This document shows, piece by piece, positions 52,860 to 62,279 of a stretch of DNA of 64,000 nt. Made by a program: the position numbers and the translations under genes. This stretch comes from Azolla caroliniana (lineage: Eukaryota > Polypodiophyta): NCBI GenBank assembly GCA_043228905.1, contig JBHGNT010000009.1, forward strand, positions 19,096,001-19,160,000. The letters are read 5' to 3'. The notes below the pieces were generated by a model. The model was given only the letters and a program-made list of their open reading frames with translations. It was not told the origin of the DNA and searched no databases. Numbering within the stretch: the stretch's first letter is position 1; every line of letters begins with the position of its first letter.

Positions 52860-54496
52860 CCCTTCACTCCGGCATGGGATGCCTCGTCAATCCGATCAGC
52901 TTCCAGCATGCGTCTAGCTTGTTGGGCGTCAACACCTTGGTCAGCATATCCGACCCGTTCTCCTCCATGTGGATCTTCGTCAGCATGAACTCTCGGTCTT
53001 CCACTCGCTCCTGAATCTAGTGGTACCTCCACTAGATGTGCTTCGTCCTGGAGTGATACGTTGCGTTCTTCGCAAGGTGGATGGAACTTTGACTGTCGCA
53101 ATAGAGCCGGTATTCCTCTTGCCAGATCCCTAGCTCTTCGATGAAGTCCTTCATCCATAGTATTTCCTTGCCGACTTCCACAACCGCCATGTACTCCGCT
53201 TCCGTGGTTGACAACACAACCGTCTTCTGCAACCTCGATTGCCACGAAATAGCTCCCCCCCGCATATGTCATGACATATCCGGATGTTGACCAACTGGTA
53301 TCCGCATCAGCCGACATATCCGAATCGGTGAAACCATCAAGTTGGGGTTTACCTGATCCGAATCAGAGACACATACTTGAGGTTCCTTTCAAGTATCGGA
53401 GTATCCATTTTACCGCATTACAGTGCTCCTTGCCGGGATTGCTCATAAACCGGCTCACCACTCCGACTACATATCCGATATCTGGTCGGGTACACACCAT
53501 TGCATACATTAGGCTCCTGATGGCAGAGGCATATGGTATCTTCATCATATCCGCCTTCTCTGCCTTCGCCTTCAGGCTTTGCTTACCGGATAACTTGCAG
53601 TTTGCGAGAAGTGTCGATCTACCAAGTTTCGTATCTGACATGTTGGACCGCTGAAGCACCTTTGTCACGTCCTTCTCTTGTGACAGCCACAATTGCTTCG
53701 TCGGCTGGTCCCGGATGATATGCATCTCCAACATCTGTCTTGCTGGACCCAAGTCTTTCATTGAGAAGGTCCGGTTCAAGGCCTTCTTTAGCATCCGTAT
53801 CTTGACTTGGTCTCGTCCGACGATCAACATGTCGTCCACATACAAGAGGAGTATCACGAAGTCTCCACCTTCGAACTTCTTCACAAATACGCAGTGATCG
53901 GCCTGTGTCTTGTGGTACCCTTGATCGGTCATGAAGGAGTCAAACTTCCGGTACCATTGACGGGGAGCCTGCTTCAACACGTAGAGGCTCTTTTTTAACC
54001 GGCAAACCAGGTGCTCCTTCCTTTTCTTCACAAATCCATCCGGTTGCTGCATGTAGATCTCCTCTTCGAGGTCGTCGTGGAGGAACGACGTCTTCACGTC
54101 TAACTGCTCTACCTCGAGGTCCATGCTTGCCGCTATGCTCAGCACCGTCTGGATGGAAGTCATCTTTACTACCAGGACAAATATCTCGTCAAAGTCCACG
54201 CCTTCTTCTGCTGGAACCCCTTCACCACGATCCTGACTTTGTACCTTGGAGGGTTGCCGACATCTCCCAGTTTCAACTTGTACACCCACTTGTTTTGGAG
54301 TGCCCTCTTTTCTTCGGCAACTCCACCAATTCATACGTGTGGTTCTCATGCAGGGAATCCATCTCGTCCTGCATGGCACTCAACCACTTGCGGCTATGGG
54401 TGTCATCCTTTGCTTCTTCGAAGCTTTCCGGCCCCCCTCATCGGTCAGCAGCACATGCTCTACATCCGGAAATCTCCGGGGGGCCCTTCTCTCTCT
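52860..54496 (-). pseudogene. Copia-K RT and RNase H
   Basis: RT frame 54379-53363 has VDFDEIFVLVVKMTSIQ, LDVKTSFLHDDLEEEIYM, LKQAPRQWYRKFDSF, catalytic YVDDMLIVGRD and a CTRPDIGYVVGVVSRFMS block. RNase H continues with SADADTSWSTSGYVMTYA, then (shifted) LQKTVVLSTTEAEYMA, YCDSQSSIHLAKNA and HSRTKHI. At least two frameshifts are present. RT would copy element RNA; the gene is inactive. Confidence 0.85.
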
Positions 54497-55106
54497 TGTT
54501 GGGTTTACGGTCCCTTTCGGATGGGATGGTCGGATGTCGAGATGAATACCGACAAGCACGGTTTCGGTTTCGGAACCGGACGATGAAGACCCCGGTTTCG
54601 GAACCGGATGACGAATGTACCCGGAGCGAGATCCGGATGCAGGAACATATCTGTGAATATGTTTGCTATGGGCCCCTGAGGCTATAGTTGTAATTAGCCC
54701 CAAAGTCATATATGTATAAATATGACTTAGGGCAAACTGTTTTGTAGCTTGCTTATCATTTTTCTGTTTTTCCACTCTAGAGGAGTGAAGTGAGAGCAGC
54801 CGTGAGAGAGAGAGAGAGATAGAGCGTGAGAGAGGAAGAGGTCGACGCCTCTGTGTATTTCCGCCGCCTGTGGCGAGGACAGCGAGCTCAAGGTCGTCGC
54901 CTTGCAGCTCGCCATTGTATACTTCTCTGTATAGTGTTGGTTCGGAGTCTTGTACTCCCGTGGTTTTTCCCATCTAGGGTTTTCCACGTTAATCCCTGTG
55001 TTCGCGTTTTGTTTCTCTGTGTGGTTCCTATTCTCTGCTGCATCGATTCGCGCTTACTCGGTTGTGGCCGAGGGAAGAAGGTTAATCGAAGAGTCGATTT
55101 CCAACA
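54497..55106 (+). repeat. 5' LTR of Copia-J
   Basis: The 610-bp LTR starts TGTTGGGTTTACGG and ends TTTCCAACA. It has the inverted repeat AAGTCATAT...ATATGACTT around GTATAAATA (near 54715) and a 28-bp tandem duplication of CGGTTTCGGAACCGGA-containing sequence near 54570 that is absent from the 3' LTR. Confidence 0.95.
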
Positions 55107-55136
55107 AACTGGTATCAGAGCGAACTGCTGCAGAAA

Positions 55137-55865
55137 ATGGAAGGCGGCGGCAGCGGGCAGCCGGGAATGATGGTGCTGAACGCGCAGAATTACGCCGACT
55201 GGAAGATCAAGATGGAGGATCTTCTGATTGTTCGGGACCTGTACGAACCGATTGACAGGTCGGAAATACCGAAGGGAGTACTTGAGTCGGAATGGAAGCT
55301 CCTGAACCGGAAAGCCGTAGCGACGATCCGACAATATGTCGATGTAAGCGTCCTACAACATGTGGCGAACGACACCAACGCATATGAGATGTGGAAGAAG
55401 CTGTCGGGCCTCTACGAGAGGAAGAATGCGTTGAACCGGACCTCCCTGATGAGGAAGATAGTGAATCTCAAGTACCGGGACGGCGAGAGTATGGTGGAAC
55501 ACGTAAGCACGTTCATGGGATTCGTGAATCAGCTTGCGGCGATCAAGTTCCCGTTGGAGGATGCAATGCAAGCCATCATCCTGATGTGTACATTGCCGGA
55601 AAGCTGGGAGAACTTGGTGGTGACTCTCAGCAACTCCTGCACCGAAGATAACTTGTCCTTACAAACGGTAAAGACAAGCATTTTGAACGAAGAAGCGCGT
55701 CGGAGAGATAAAGAACCGGCCTCCGATTCGAAGGCGCTGCTTACCGAATCGGATCGGGGAAGACAATGGAACCGGAGTCCGCAAAGACGGGAGAAGTCGG
55801 GGACCCGGTCGCAGTCAAGAGGAAGGCCCACATGCTTCCACTGTGGGAAGCCGGGGCACTTCTGA
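55137..55865 (+). CDS. Copia-J Gag
   Basis: ATG 55137 lies 16 bp after the primer site and the frame gives 242 codons to TGA 55863. It starts MEGGGSGQPGMMVLNAQNYA and has the UBN2 capsid core: DWKIKMEDLLIVRDLYEPID, MWKKLSGLYERKNALNRTSL, LKYRDGESMVEHVSTFMGF and CTLPESWENLVVTLSNS. A basic Arg/Ser-rich tail leads to the zinc knuckle CFHCGKPGHF, where the TGA falls just before KNC. It is probably a TGG-to-TGA change inside CX2CX4HX4C. Translation beyond it is in frame with protease, so full Gag-Pol would need readthrough. Confidence 0.92.
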   Translation: MEGGGSGQPGMMVLNAQNYADWKIKMEDLLIVRDLYEPIDRSEIPKGVLESEWKLLNRKAVATIRQYVDVSVLQHVANDTNAYEMWKKLSGLYERKNALNRTSLMRKIVNLKYRDGESMVEHVSTFMGFVNQLAAIKFPLEDAMQAIILMCTLPESWENLVVTLSNSCTEDNLSLQTVKTSILNEEARRRDKEPASDSKALLTESDRGRQWNRSPQRREKSGTRSQSRGRPTCFHCGKPGHF

Positions 55866-56033
55866 AAGAATTGTCGGCATTACCGAAAAGACAACGGAGC
55901 CGACGACACCGATTCGAAGAAGTCACCGGAGAGAAACGGTGCATACCGGGGAGCCACGGACCGGAGAGGTTCGGATCGGCGAGGGCAGGACCGGAAAGGA
56001 ACGACGGCACTCGCGGCAAGTGAGGAAGAAATC

Positions 56034-59000
56034 ATGCTCATCACCGAAGAAGGTGAACTAAACATTGCCGGCGATGAGACGACCTGGGTGGTCGATTCCG
56101 GAGCATCGTTCCACCTGACCCCGGAGAGAAGATACTTCTCATCCTACACAGCCGGTGAACATGGCTGTGTTCGGATGGGAAATGAAGGTACGTGCCGGAT
56201 TGCCGGCATCGGAGACGTGTGGTTGACAACCCCGACCGGATGCAAAATGCTGCTGAAGGATGTTCGACACGTTCCGGAGGTTCGATTGAACCTGATTTCG
56301 GCCGGGAGGCTAGACGATGAAGGTTACACAGGTAGCATCCGGAATGGCGTAATGAAGTTCAGCAAGGGGAGCCTGATAGTGGCTCGGGCCCGGAAAGACA
56401 ACACACTGTACCTTATGAATGCCCGGTTATGTCCGGAAGAGCTGAATGTGGCAGCCGACACTGCCGGTGAGCTGTGGCACAAAAGACTGTGCCACATGAG
56501 TGAGAAGGGGATGAAGAGGCTTGCAGAAGACAACCTTATCCCAGTGAAGCAAGTGCACCTGGAGAAGTGCACCGATTGCCTGGCCGGTAAGCAGAACCGA
56601 ACCTCCTTCCATTCAAGGCCACCGACGAGACGTAGCGCACCATTGGAGTTGGTGCACACTGATGTGTGTCAGGTAGAAACGAAGTCACATGGCGGAGCCC
56701 AGTACTTCGTAACATTCATCGATGATCATAGCCGAAAACTGTGGACGGCACCGATGAAGACAAAGGACCAAGTGTTGTGCGTCTTCAAAGAACTCCACGC
56801 GAGAGTGGAAAGGGAATCCGGCAAGAAGCTGAAAGCGATACGAGCGGATAACGGAGGGGAATACCGGGGGCAGTTCCAGGAGTACTGTCGCTCGAAGGGA
56901 ATCCGACTCGAGTTTACTGTGCCGAAGACGCCGGAACTGAACGGGCTGGCCGAGAGGATGAATCGGACCATAATGGAGAGGGTCCGGAGTATGCTGGCGC
57001 ATGCGAAATTACCCAAGGGGTTTTGGGCTGAGGCAATGTCGACGGCGACATACGTGATAAACAGATCACCCTCAGTACCTTTGGACGGAGACACGCCGCA
57101 GAAAGTGTGGACCGGTAAGGAAGTGTCCTACCGGCATCTGAAGGTGTTCGGGTGTCTCGCATACGTGCATGTGGCAAAGGACCGGAGAGGAAAGCTAGAT
57201 CCAAAGACCCGGCCATGCATATTCCTCGGTTACGGCGACGACGAGTTCGGCTACCGAGTATGGGACCCGGTCGACAAGAAAATATTCAGGAGTCGAGACA
57301 TCATCTTCATGGAGGACAAGACACTCGCCGACTGGGAGTCGGAGAAGAAGATGAAGGGCTCCAAGTCGACCGGTGAGGATCAACTCTACGAGGAGCAGTC
57401 CCGACCGGCAAGGGACCGGTTAGCACTCGAGGATCCGGCCGAAGACGGTGAAGAAACAGAACCGGCCGAAGAAGATGAAAATGATACCGGAACCGGCCCC
57501 GATCCCGAAATGGATTCGGATGAAGAAGAATCGGAAGAACCGGTTACCGAAGCTCCGGAACGGAGATATCCTCTAAGAGAGAGAAGGGCCCCCCGGAGAT
57601 TTCTGGAACCAGAGCACGTGCTGCTAACCGACGAGGGGGAGCCGGAGAGCTTTGAAGAAGCAAAGCATGACACCCAGAGCCGCAGGTGGTTGAGTGCCAT
57701 GCAGGACGAGATGGATTCCCTGCATGAGAACCACACATATGAACTTGTGGAGTTGCCGAAAGGAAAGCGGGCACTTCGAAACAAGTGGGTGTTCAAGCTG
57801 AAACCGGGAGATGCCGGAAACCCCCCGAGATACAAAGCCAGGATCGTGGTGAAGGGGTTTCAGCAGAAGAAGGGCGTCGACTTCGACGAGATATTTGCCC
57901 CGGTAGTGAAGATGACCTCCATCCGAACGCTGCTGAGCATAGCGGCAAGCATGGACCTCGAGGTAGAACAGATGGACGTGAAGACGGCATTCCTTCACGG
58001 TGACCTCGAAGAAGAGATCTACATGCAGCAACCGGAAGGATTCGAGAAGAAAGGGAAGGAGCACTTGGTATGCCGGTTGAAGAAGAGCCTTTACGGACTG
58101 AAGCAGGCTCCCCGGCAATGGTACCGGAAGTTCGACTCCTTCATGACCGACGAAGGGTACCTCAAAACGCAGTCCGACCACTGCGTGTTTGTGAAGAAGT
58201 TCGAAGGAGGAGACTTTCTAATACTCCTCCTATACGTGGACGACATGTTGATCGTCGGACGGGACCAGGTCAAGATACGGATGCTGAAGAAGGCTCTTCA
58301 CCGAACCTTCTCAATGAAGGACCTGGGTCCGGCGAGGCAAATACTAGGGATGCACATCATCCGGGACCGGAAGAAGAAGCAGTTGTGGCTGTCACAGGAG
58401 AAGTACGTGACGAAGGTGCTTCACCGGTTCAACATGTCGGAAGCAAGACCGGTCGGATCGACCCTCCCGGCAAACTGCAAGCTGTCCAGCAAGCAAAGTC
58501 CCAAGACAAAGGCTGAAAAGGAGGATATGATGAAAGTGCCGTATGCCTCAGCCGTCGGGAGCTTGATGTACGCGATGGTGTGTACCCGACCGGACATAGG
58601 ATATGCAGTCGGAGTGGTGAGCCGGTACATGAGCAATCCCGGCAAAGAGCATTGGAACGCGGCCAAGTGGATACTCCGATACCTGAAGGGCACGGCAAAC
58701 GTGTGCCTCCGATTCGGCTCCGGTAAGCCCGAACTCGACGGCTTCACCGATTCGGATATGTCGGCTGATGCAGATACCAGCCGGTCCACATCTGGGTATG
58801 TGATGACGTATGCAGGGGGAGCTGTTTCATGGCAGTCGAGACTGCAGAAGACGGTTGCGTTGTCAACCACGGAGGCGGAGTACATGGCAGCTGTTGAAGC
58901 CGGCAAGGAAATAATATGGATGAAGGACTTCATTAGAGAGCTCGGGATCCGACAGGAGGAGTACCGACTCTACTGCGATAGTCAGAGCGCCATCCACCTT

Positions 59001-59210
59001 GCAAAGAACGCGGCCTACCATTCCCGGACGAAACACATCCAGCGCAGATATCACTGGATCCGGGAAAGGATAGAAGACAAGGAGTTCGTGCTGACGAAGA
59101 TCCACACGGACGAGAACGGGTCGGATATGCTGACCAAGGTGCTCACACCCGACAAGCTGGAAGCATGTCGGAAGAGGATCGGATTGGAGAGACATCCCAT
59201 GCCGAAGTGA
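56034..59210 (+). CDS. Copia-J Pol (protease, integrase, RT, RNase H)
   Basis: The frame is the gag frame; ATG 56034 is only the first Met after the TGA and 55866-56033 also codes. Protease WVVDSGASFHLTP (about residues 19-31). GAG-pre-integrase LWHKRLCHMSEKGMKRL and CTDCLAGKQ. Integrase core with HTDVCQVE, RADNGGEYRG and NGLAERMNRTIMERV. Linker rich in Glu/Asp. RT: LDVKTAFLHGDLEEEIYM-type motif, LKQAPRQWYRKF and YVDDMLIVG (about 734). RNase H: FTDSDMSADADTSRSTSG, STTEAEYMAAVEAGK, YCDSQSAIHLA and HIQRRYHWIRE. It is open throughout (1058 codons), so apart from the Gag TGA this copy looks functional. Confidence 0.94.
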   Translation: MLITEEGELNIAGDETTWVVDSGASFHLTPERRYFSSYTAGEHGCVRMGNEGTCRIAGIGDVWLTTPTGCKMLLKDVRHVPEVRLNLISAGRLDDEGYTGSIRNGVMKFSKGSLIVARARKDNTLYLMNARLCPEELNVAADTAGELWHKRLCHMSEKGMKRLAEDNLIPVKQVHLEKCTDCLAGKQNRTSFHSRPPTRRSAPLELVHTDVCQVETKSHGGAQYFVTFIDDHSRKLWTAPMKTKDQVLCVFKELHARVERESGKKLKAIRADNGGEYRGQFQEYCRSKGIRLEFTVPKTPELNGLAERMNRTIMERVRSMLAHAKLPKGFWAEAMSTATYVINRSPSVPLDGDTPQKVWTGKEVSYRHLKVFGCLAYVHVAKDRRGKLDPKTRPCIFLGYGDDEFGYRVWDPVDKKIFRSRDIIFMEDKTLADWESEKKMKGSKSTGEDQLYEEQSRPARDRLALEDPAEDGEETEPAEEDENDTGTGPDPEMDSDEEESEEPVTEAPERRYPLRERRAPRRFLEPEHVLLTDEGEPESFEEAKHDTQSRRWLSAMQDEMDSLHENHTYELVELPKGKRALRNKWVFKLKPGDAGNPPRYKARIVVKGFQQKKGVDFDEIFAPVVKMTSIRTLLSIAASMDLEVEQMDVKTAFLHGDLEEEIYMQQPEGFEKKGKEHLVCRLKKSLYGLKQAPRQWYRKFDSFMTDEGYLKTQSDHCVFVKKFEGGDFLILLLYVDDMLIVGRDQVKIRMLKKALHRTFSMKDLGPARQILGMHIIRDRKKKQLWLSQEKYVTKVLHRFNMSEARPVGSTLPANCKLSSKQSPKTKAEKEDMMKVPYASAVGSLMYAMVCTRPDIGYAVGVVSRYMSNPGKEHWNAAKWILRYLKGTANVCLRFGSGKPELDGFTDSDMSADADTSRSTSGYVMTYAGGAVSWQSRLQKTVALSTTEAEYMAAVEAGKEIIWMKDFIRELGIRQEEYRLYCDSQSAIHLAKNAAYHSRTKHIQRRYHWIRERIEDKEFVLTKIHTDENGSDMLTKVLTPDKLEACRKRIGLERHPMPK

Positions 59211-59220
59211 AGGGGGAGTT

Positions 59221-59805
59221 TGTTGGGTTTACGGTCCCTTTCGGATGGGATGGTCGGATGTCGAAGATGAATACCGACAAGCCCGGTTTCGGTTTCGGAA
59301 CCGGATGACGAATGTACCCGGAGCGAGATCCGGATGCAGGAACATATCTGTGAATATGTTTGCTATGGGCCCCTGAGGCTATAGTTGTAATTAGCCCCAA
59401 AGTCATATATGTATAAATATGACTTAGGGCAAACTGTTTTGTAGCTTGCTTATCATTTTTCTGTTTTTCCACTCTAGAGGAGTGAAGTGAGAGCAGCCGT
59501 GAGAGAGAGAGAGAGAGATAGAGCGTGAGAGAGGAAGAGGTCGACGCCTCTGTGTATTTCCGCCGCCTGTGGCGAGGACAGCGAGCTCAAGGTCGTCGCC
59601 TTGCAGCTCGCCATTGTATACTTCTCTGTATAGTGTTGGTTCGGAGTCTTGTACTCCCGTGGTTTTTCCCATCTAGGGTTTTCCACGTTAATCCCTGTGT
59701 TCGCGTTTTGTTTCTCTGTGTGGTTCCTATTCTCTGCTGCATCGATTCGCGCTTACTCGGTTGTGGCCGAGGGAAGAAGGTTAATCGAAGAGTCGATTTC
59801 CAACA
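59221..59805 (+). repeat. 3' LTR of Copia-J
   Basis: The 585-bp LTR is nearly identical to the 5' LTR apart from the missing 28-bp duplication. TCTCT follows. Confidence 0.95.
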
Positions 59806-61435
59806 TCTCTAAGAGGATATCTTCGTCTTTTGCTTTTGGCAACCGGCTCCTCTATTTGTTCCTCATGTGAATCCGATTCGGGGTCTTGGCCGGTTCCCGT
59901 TTCAGCTTCCTCTGCTTCTTCTTCTGCTGGTTCGGTATCCTCATCATAACCGGTTGGTTCCTCAAGTGTCAACCGGCTCTTAGTCGGGTGGGTTCGAATC
60001 TCATCGGAGTTCATTATCTTCTTCCCCGACTCCCAGTCGGCAAGAGTCTTGTCCTCCACGAAGATAATATCTCGGCCCCGGAAAACCTTCTTGTCAACCG
60101 GATCCCACACTCGGTAGCTGAACTCATCATCGCCGTATTCGTGGAATATGCATGGCCGCGTCTTTGAATCAAACTTTCCTCTCCGATCCTTAGCAACATG
60201 CACGTACGTGAGACACCCGAACACCTTCAGATGCGGGTAGGACACTTCCTTACCGGTCGACACCTTTTGCGGCGTTTCTCCATCCAAGGGCACTGAGGGT
60301 GATCTGTTTATCACATATGTCGCTGTCAACAGCGCCTCGGCCCAAAACGTCTTGGGTAGCTTAGCATGTGCTAGCATACTCCGGACCCTCTCCATTATGG
60401 TCTGGTTCATCCTCTCGGCCAACCCGTTTAATTCTGGCGTCTTCGGCACGGTAAATTCGAGCCGGATTCCCTTCGAGCGGCAGTACTCCTCGAATTGCCC
60501 CTGGTATTCTCCTCCGTTATCTGCTTGAACTGCCTTCAGCTTTTGTCCGGTTTCTCTTTCCACTCTTGCGTGGAGCTCCTTGAAAACGGATAACATCTGA
60601 TCCTTCGTCTTCAACGGTGTGGCCCATAGCCTCCTACTGTGGTCATCTATGAATGTCACGAAGTACTGCGCTCTAGCATGGGACTTTGTGTCCACTTGAC
60701 ACACATCGGTATGCACCAACTCGAATGGTGCATTACGTCTCATCGGTGGCGTTGATCGGAAGGAGGTCCGGTTTTGCTTACCGGCTAGGCAGTCAGTGCA
60801 CCTCTCAAGATGCACGTTCTTCATCAGAATGAGGTTGTCATCGGCAAGCCTCTTCATTCCCTTCTCGCTCATGTGACACAGTCTCTTGTGCCACAGCTCA
60901 CCGGCAGTGTCGGATGCCACGTTCACTTCTTCCGGGCATAACCGGGCATTCATCAGGTACAACGTGTTGACCTTCCGGGCCCGAGCCACTATCAGGCTCC
61001 CTTTGCTAAATTTCATGACTCCGTTCCAAATGCTACCCGTGTAGGCTACATCATCTAGCCGACCGGCTGATATCAGGTTCAGTCGAACTTCCGGAATGTG
61101 TCGGCCATCCTTCAGCAGCAGCTTGCATCCGGTTGGTGTTGTCAACCACACGTCTCCTATGCTGACAATTCGGCATGTACGTTCATTCCCCATCCGGACA
61201 CAGCCGCGATCACTGGTTGTGTAGGATGATAAGCATTTCCGATCCGGGGTAAGGTGGAACGACGCTCCGGAATCGACAACCCACGTTGTCTCATCATCGA
61301 CAAGGTTCAACTCACTCTCCTCGGTGATGAGCATCAACTCTTCTTCACTTGCCACGATTGCCGTCGTTCCCTTCTAGTCCGGTCCCCTTCGGTCTTTACC
61401 GTTCCAGTCCGGTGACCGCTTCGAATCGGTACCGT
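59806..61435 (-). pseudogene. Copia-K gag end, protease, integrase
   Basis: The minus-strand frame 61355-59806 is open for over 510 codons: ELNLVDDETTWVVDSGASFH (protease), VPEVRLNLISAGRLDD-like block, LWHKRLCHMSEKGMKRL and CTDCLAGKQNRTSF (zinc motif), HTDVCQVDTKSHARAQYF, QADNGGEYQGQFEEYCRS and NGLAERMNQTIMERVRSM. The linker has EEPVAKSKRRRYPLRD. Upstream, 61356-61435 continues the Gag tail (KRSPDWNGKDRRGPD, stop). Copia-J cuts it at 59806 and Gyp-B3 at 61436. It is well preserved here compared with its RT half. Confidence 0.88.
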
Positions 61436-62241
61436 TGTCGTAGTGTAGGTTGCACACTATGTGGAAATTATAATTTTGTCTCTCCGGATAGAGAATGGAG
61501 TGCTCGGTGAGAACCGGAAGAAAACTGCATACCGGCAAGGAGGAAAACGGCATACCGGCAAGGAAGAAAACGGCATACCGGCAAGGAAGAGCCGGATAAA
61601 GAGACATAAATGTAAAATAAAAGGAAATACTCACTACTGCGCAGGGCGTGATTCGAACTCTGCACCTCCACGTTGACAAACCCCAACCTTACCATTACAT
61701 TAACTTATCTTAAGTGTTTTTAAAAATAGATTTAATACGTATAAGACCTTTATTTATGCATACCTTTATTAAAAGGTAAATCGTGTATTTTTTTAATATA
61801 TGAAAAAAAGAAAAACACGAGACACTAAAAATAACTCATGCACATCTAGCGTGCATGAGCCCTATACTTAGGAAATAAAAAAAGCATCACATGCACATTT
61901 AGTGTGCATGATCATATTAGAAAAAGCATGTAGCTATGCTTAGTCTCTCCCATCACTATATAAGGACGGGGAGCACATTGTAGTTGTTGTTGATTGTTTG
62001 GACCAAATATATTTTCAATACAAAAATTATTCGTGGGATTCACGATTTATACATCTACTTCTCTCTTAACACCCTAAGTACCAATTAATATAGTATACTC
62101 GTGTGATTCACGAGTTTCTTATCTTTCTCTTTGCTATTTACTCATAATTAATCTCTATCTCACGAACTTCTTTCTCCTAGTCCAAGACCTCTGTGGTTCC
62201 CACCCGACTCACGCAACGATCCGGAGCCGAAAGGCACGACA
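61436..62241 (+). repeat. 5' LTR of Gyp-B3
   Basis: The 806-bp LTR has an extra repeat near its start (three copies of a CATACCGGCAAGGA-type unit, about 61527-61590). The tRNA-like module is at 61649-61702 (spacing 32 nt). CTATATAAGG lies near 61955. Hairpins TCGTGGGATTCACGA and CTCGTGTGATTCACGAG follow. Confidence 0.9.
61649..61702 (-). promoter_or_regulatory. tRNA-like module in Gyp-B3 LTR
   Basis: Minus strand: A-box-like TAATGTAATGG (61692-61702), 32 nt, B-box-like AGTTCGAATCA (61649-61659). The other family-B copies are at 13754-13807, 15222-15275 and 21628-21681, and the Gyp-A1 copies at 6098-6151 and 11335-11388, all with the same spacing. Confidence 0.55.
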
Positions 62242-62279
62242 CAGTTGGTGAACCCGACGTGAAGACGGGTGGCAAGGAG

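Larger units (their letters stand above)
54497..59805 (+). mobile_element. Copia-J: young, nearly intact copia
   Basis: LTRs are 54497-55106 and 59221-59805, flanked by TCTCT (54492-54496 and 59806-59810). Primer site TGGTATCAGAGC follows the 5' LTR (55110-55121) and is the standard initiator-Met site. AGTGAAGGGGGAGTT precedes the 3' LTR. The single gag-pol frame from 55137 to 59210 is interrupted only by TGA at 55863. The LTRs differ by a 28-bp tandem duplication in the 5' copy and a few bases. Removing it and one TCTCT rejoins Copia-K as RYPLRERRAP. Confidence 0.95.
52090..61435 (-). mobile_element. Copia-K: minus-strand copia split by Copia-J
   Basis: From right: gag end and protease (61435 leftwards), integrase to 59806, [Copia-J], linker from 54496, RT, RNase H, purine tract (minus AGTGAAGGGGGAGTT) and 3' LTR 52853 to about 52090. 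Gyp-B3 interrupts gag at 61436, and the 5' LTR lies beyond the window. It is related to Copia-J in protein. Frameshifts in RT and RNase H show decay, but much of the coding is conserved. Confidence 0.88.
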
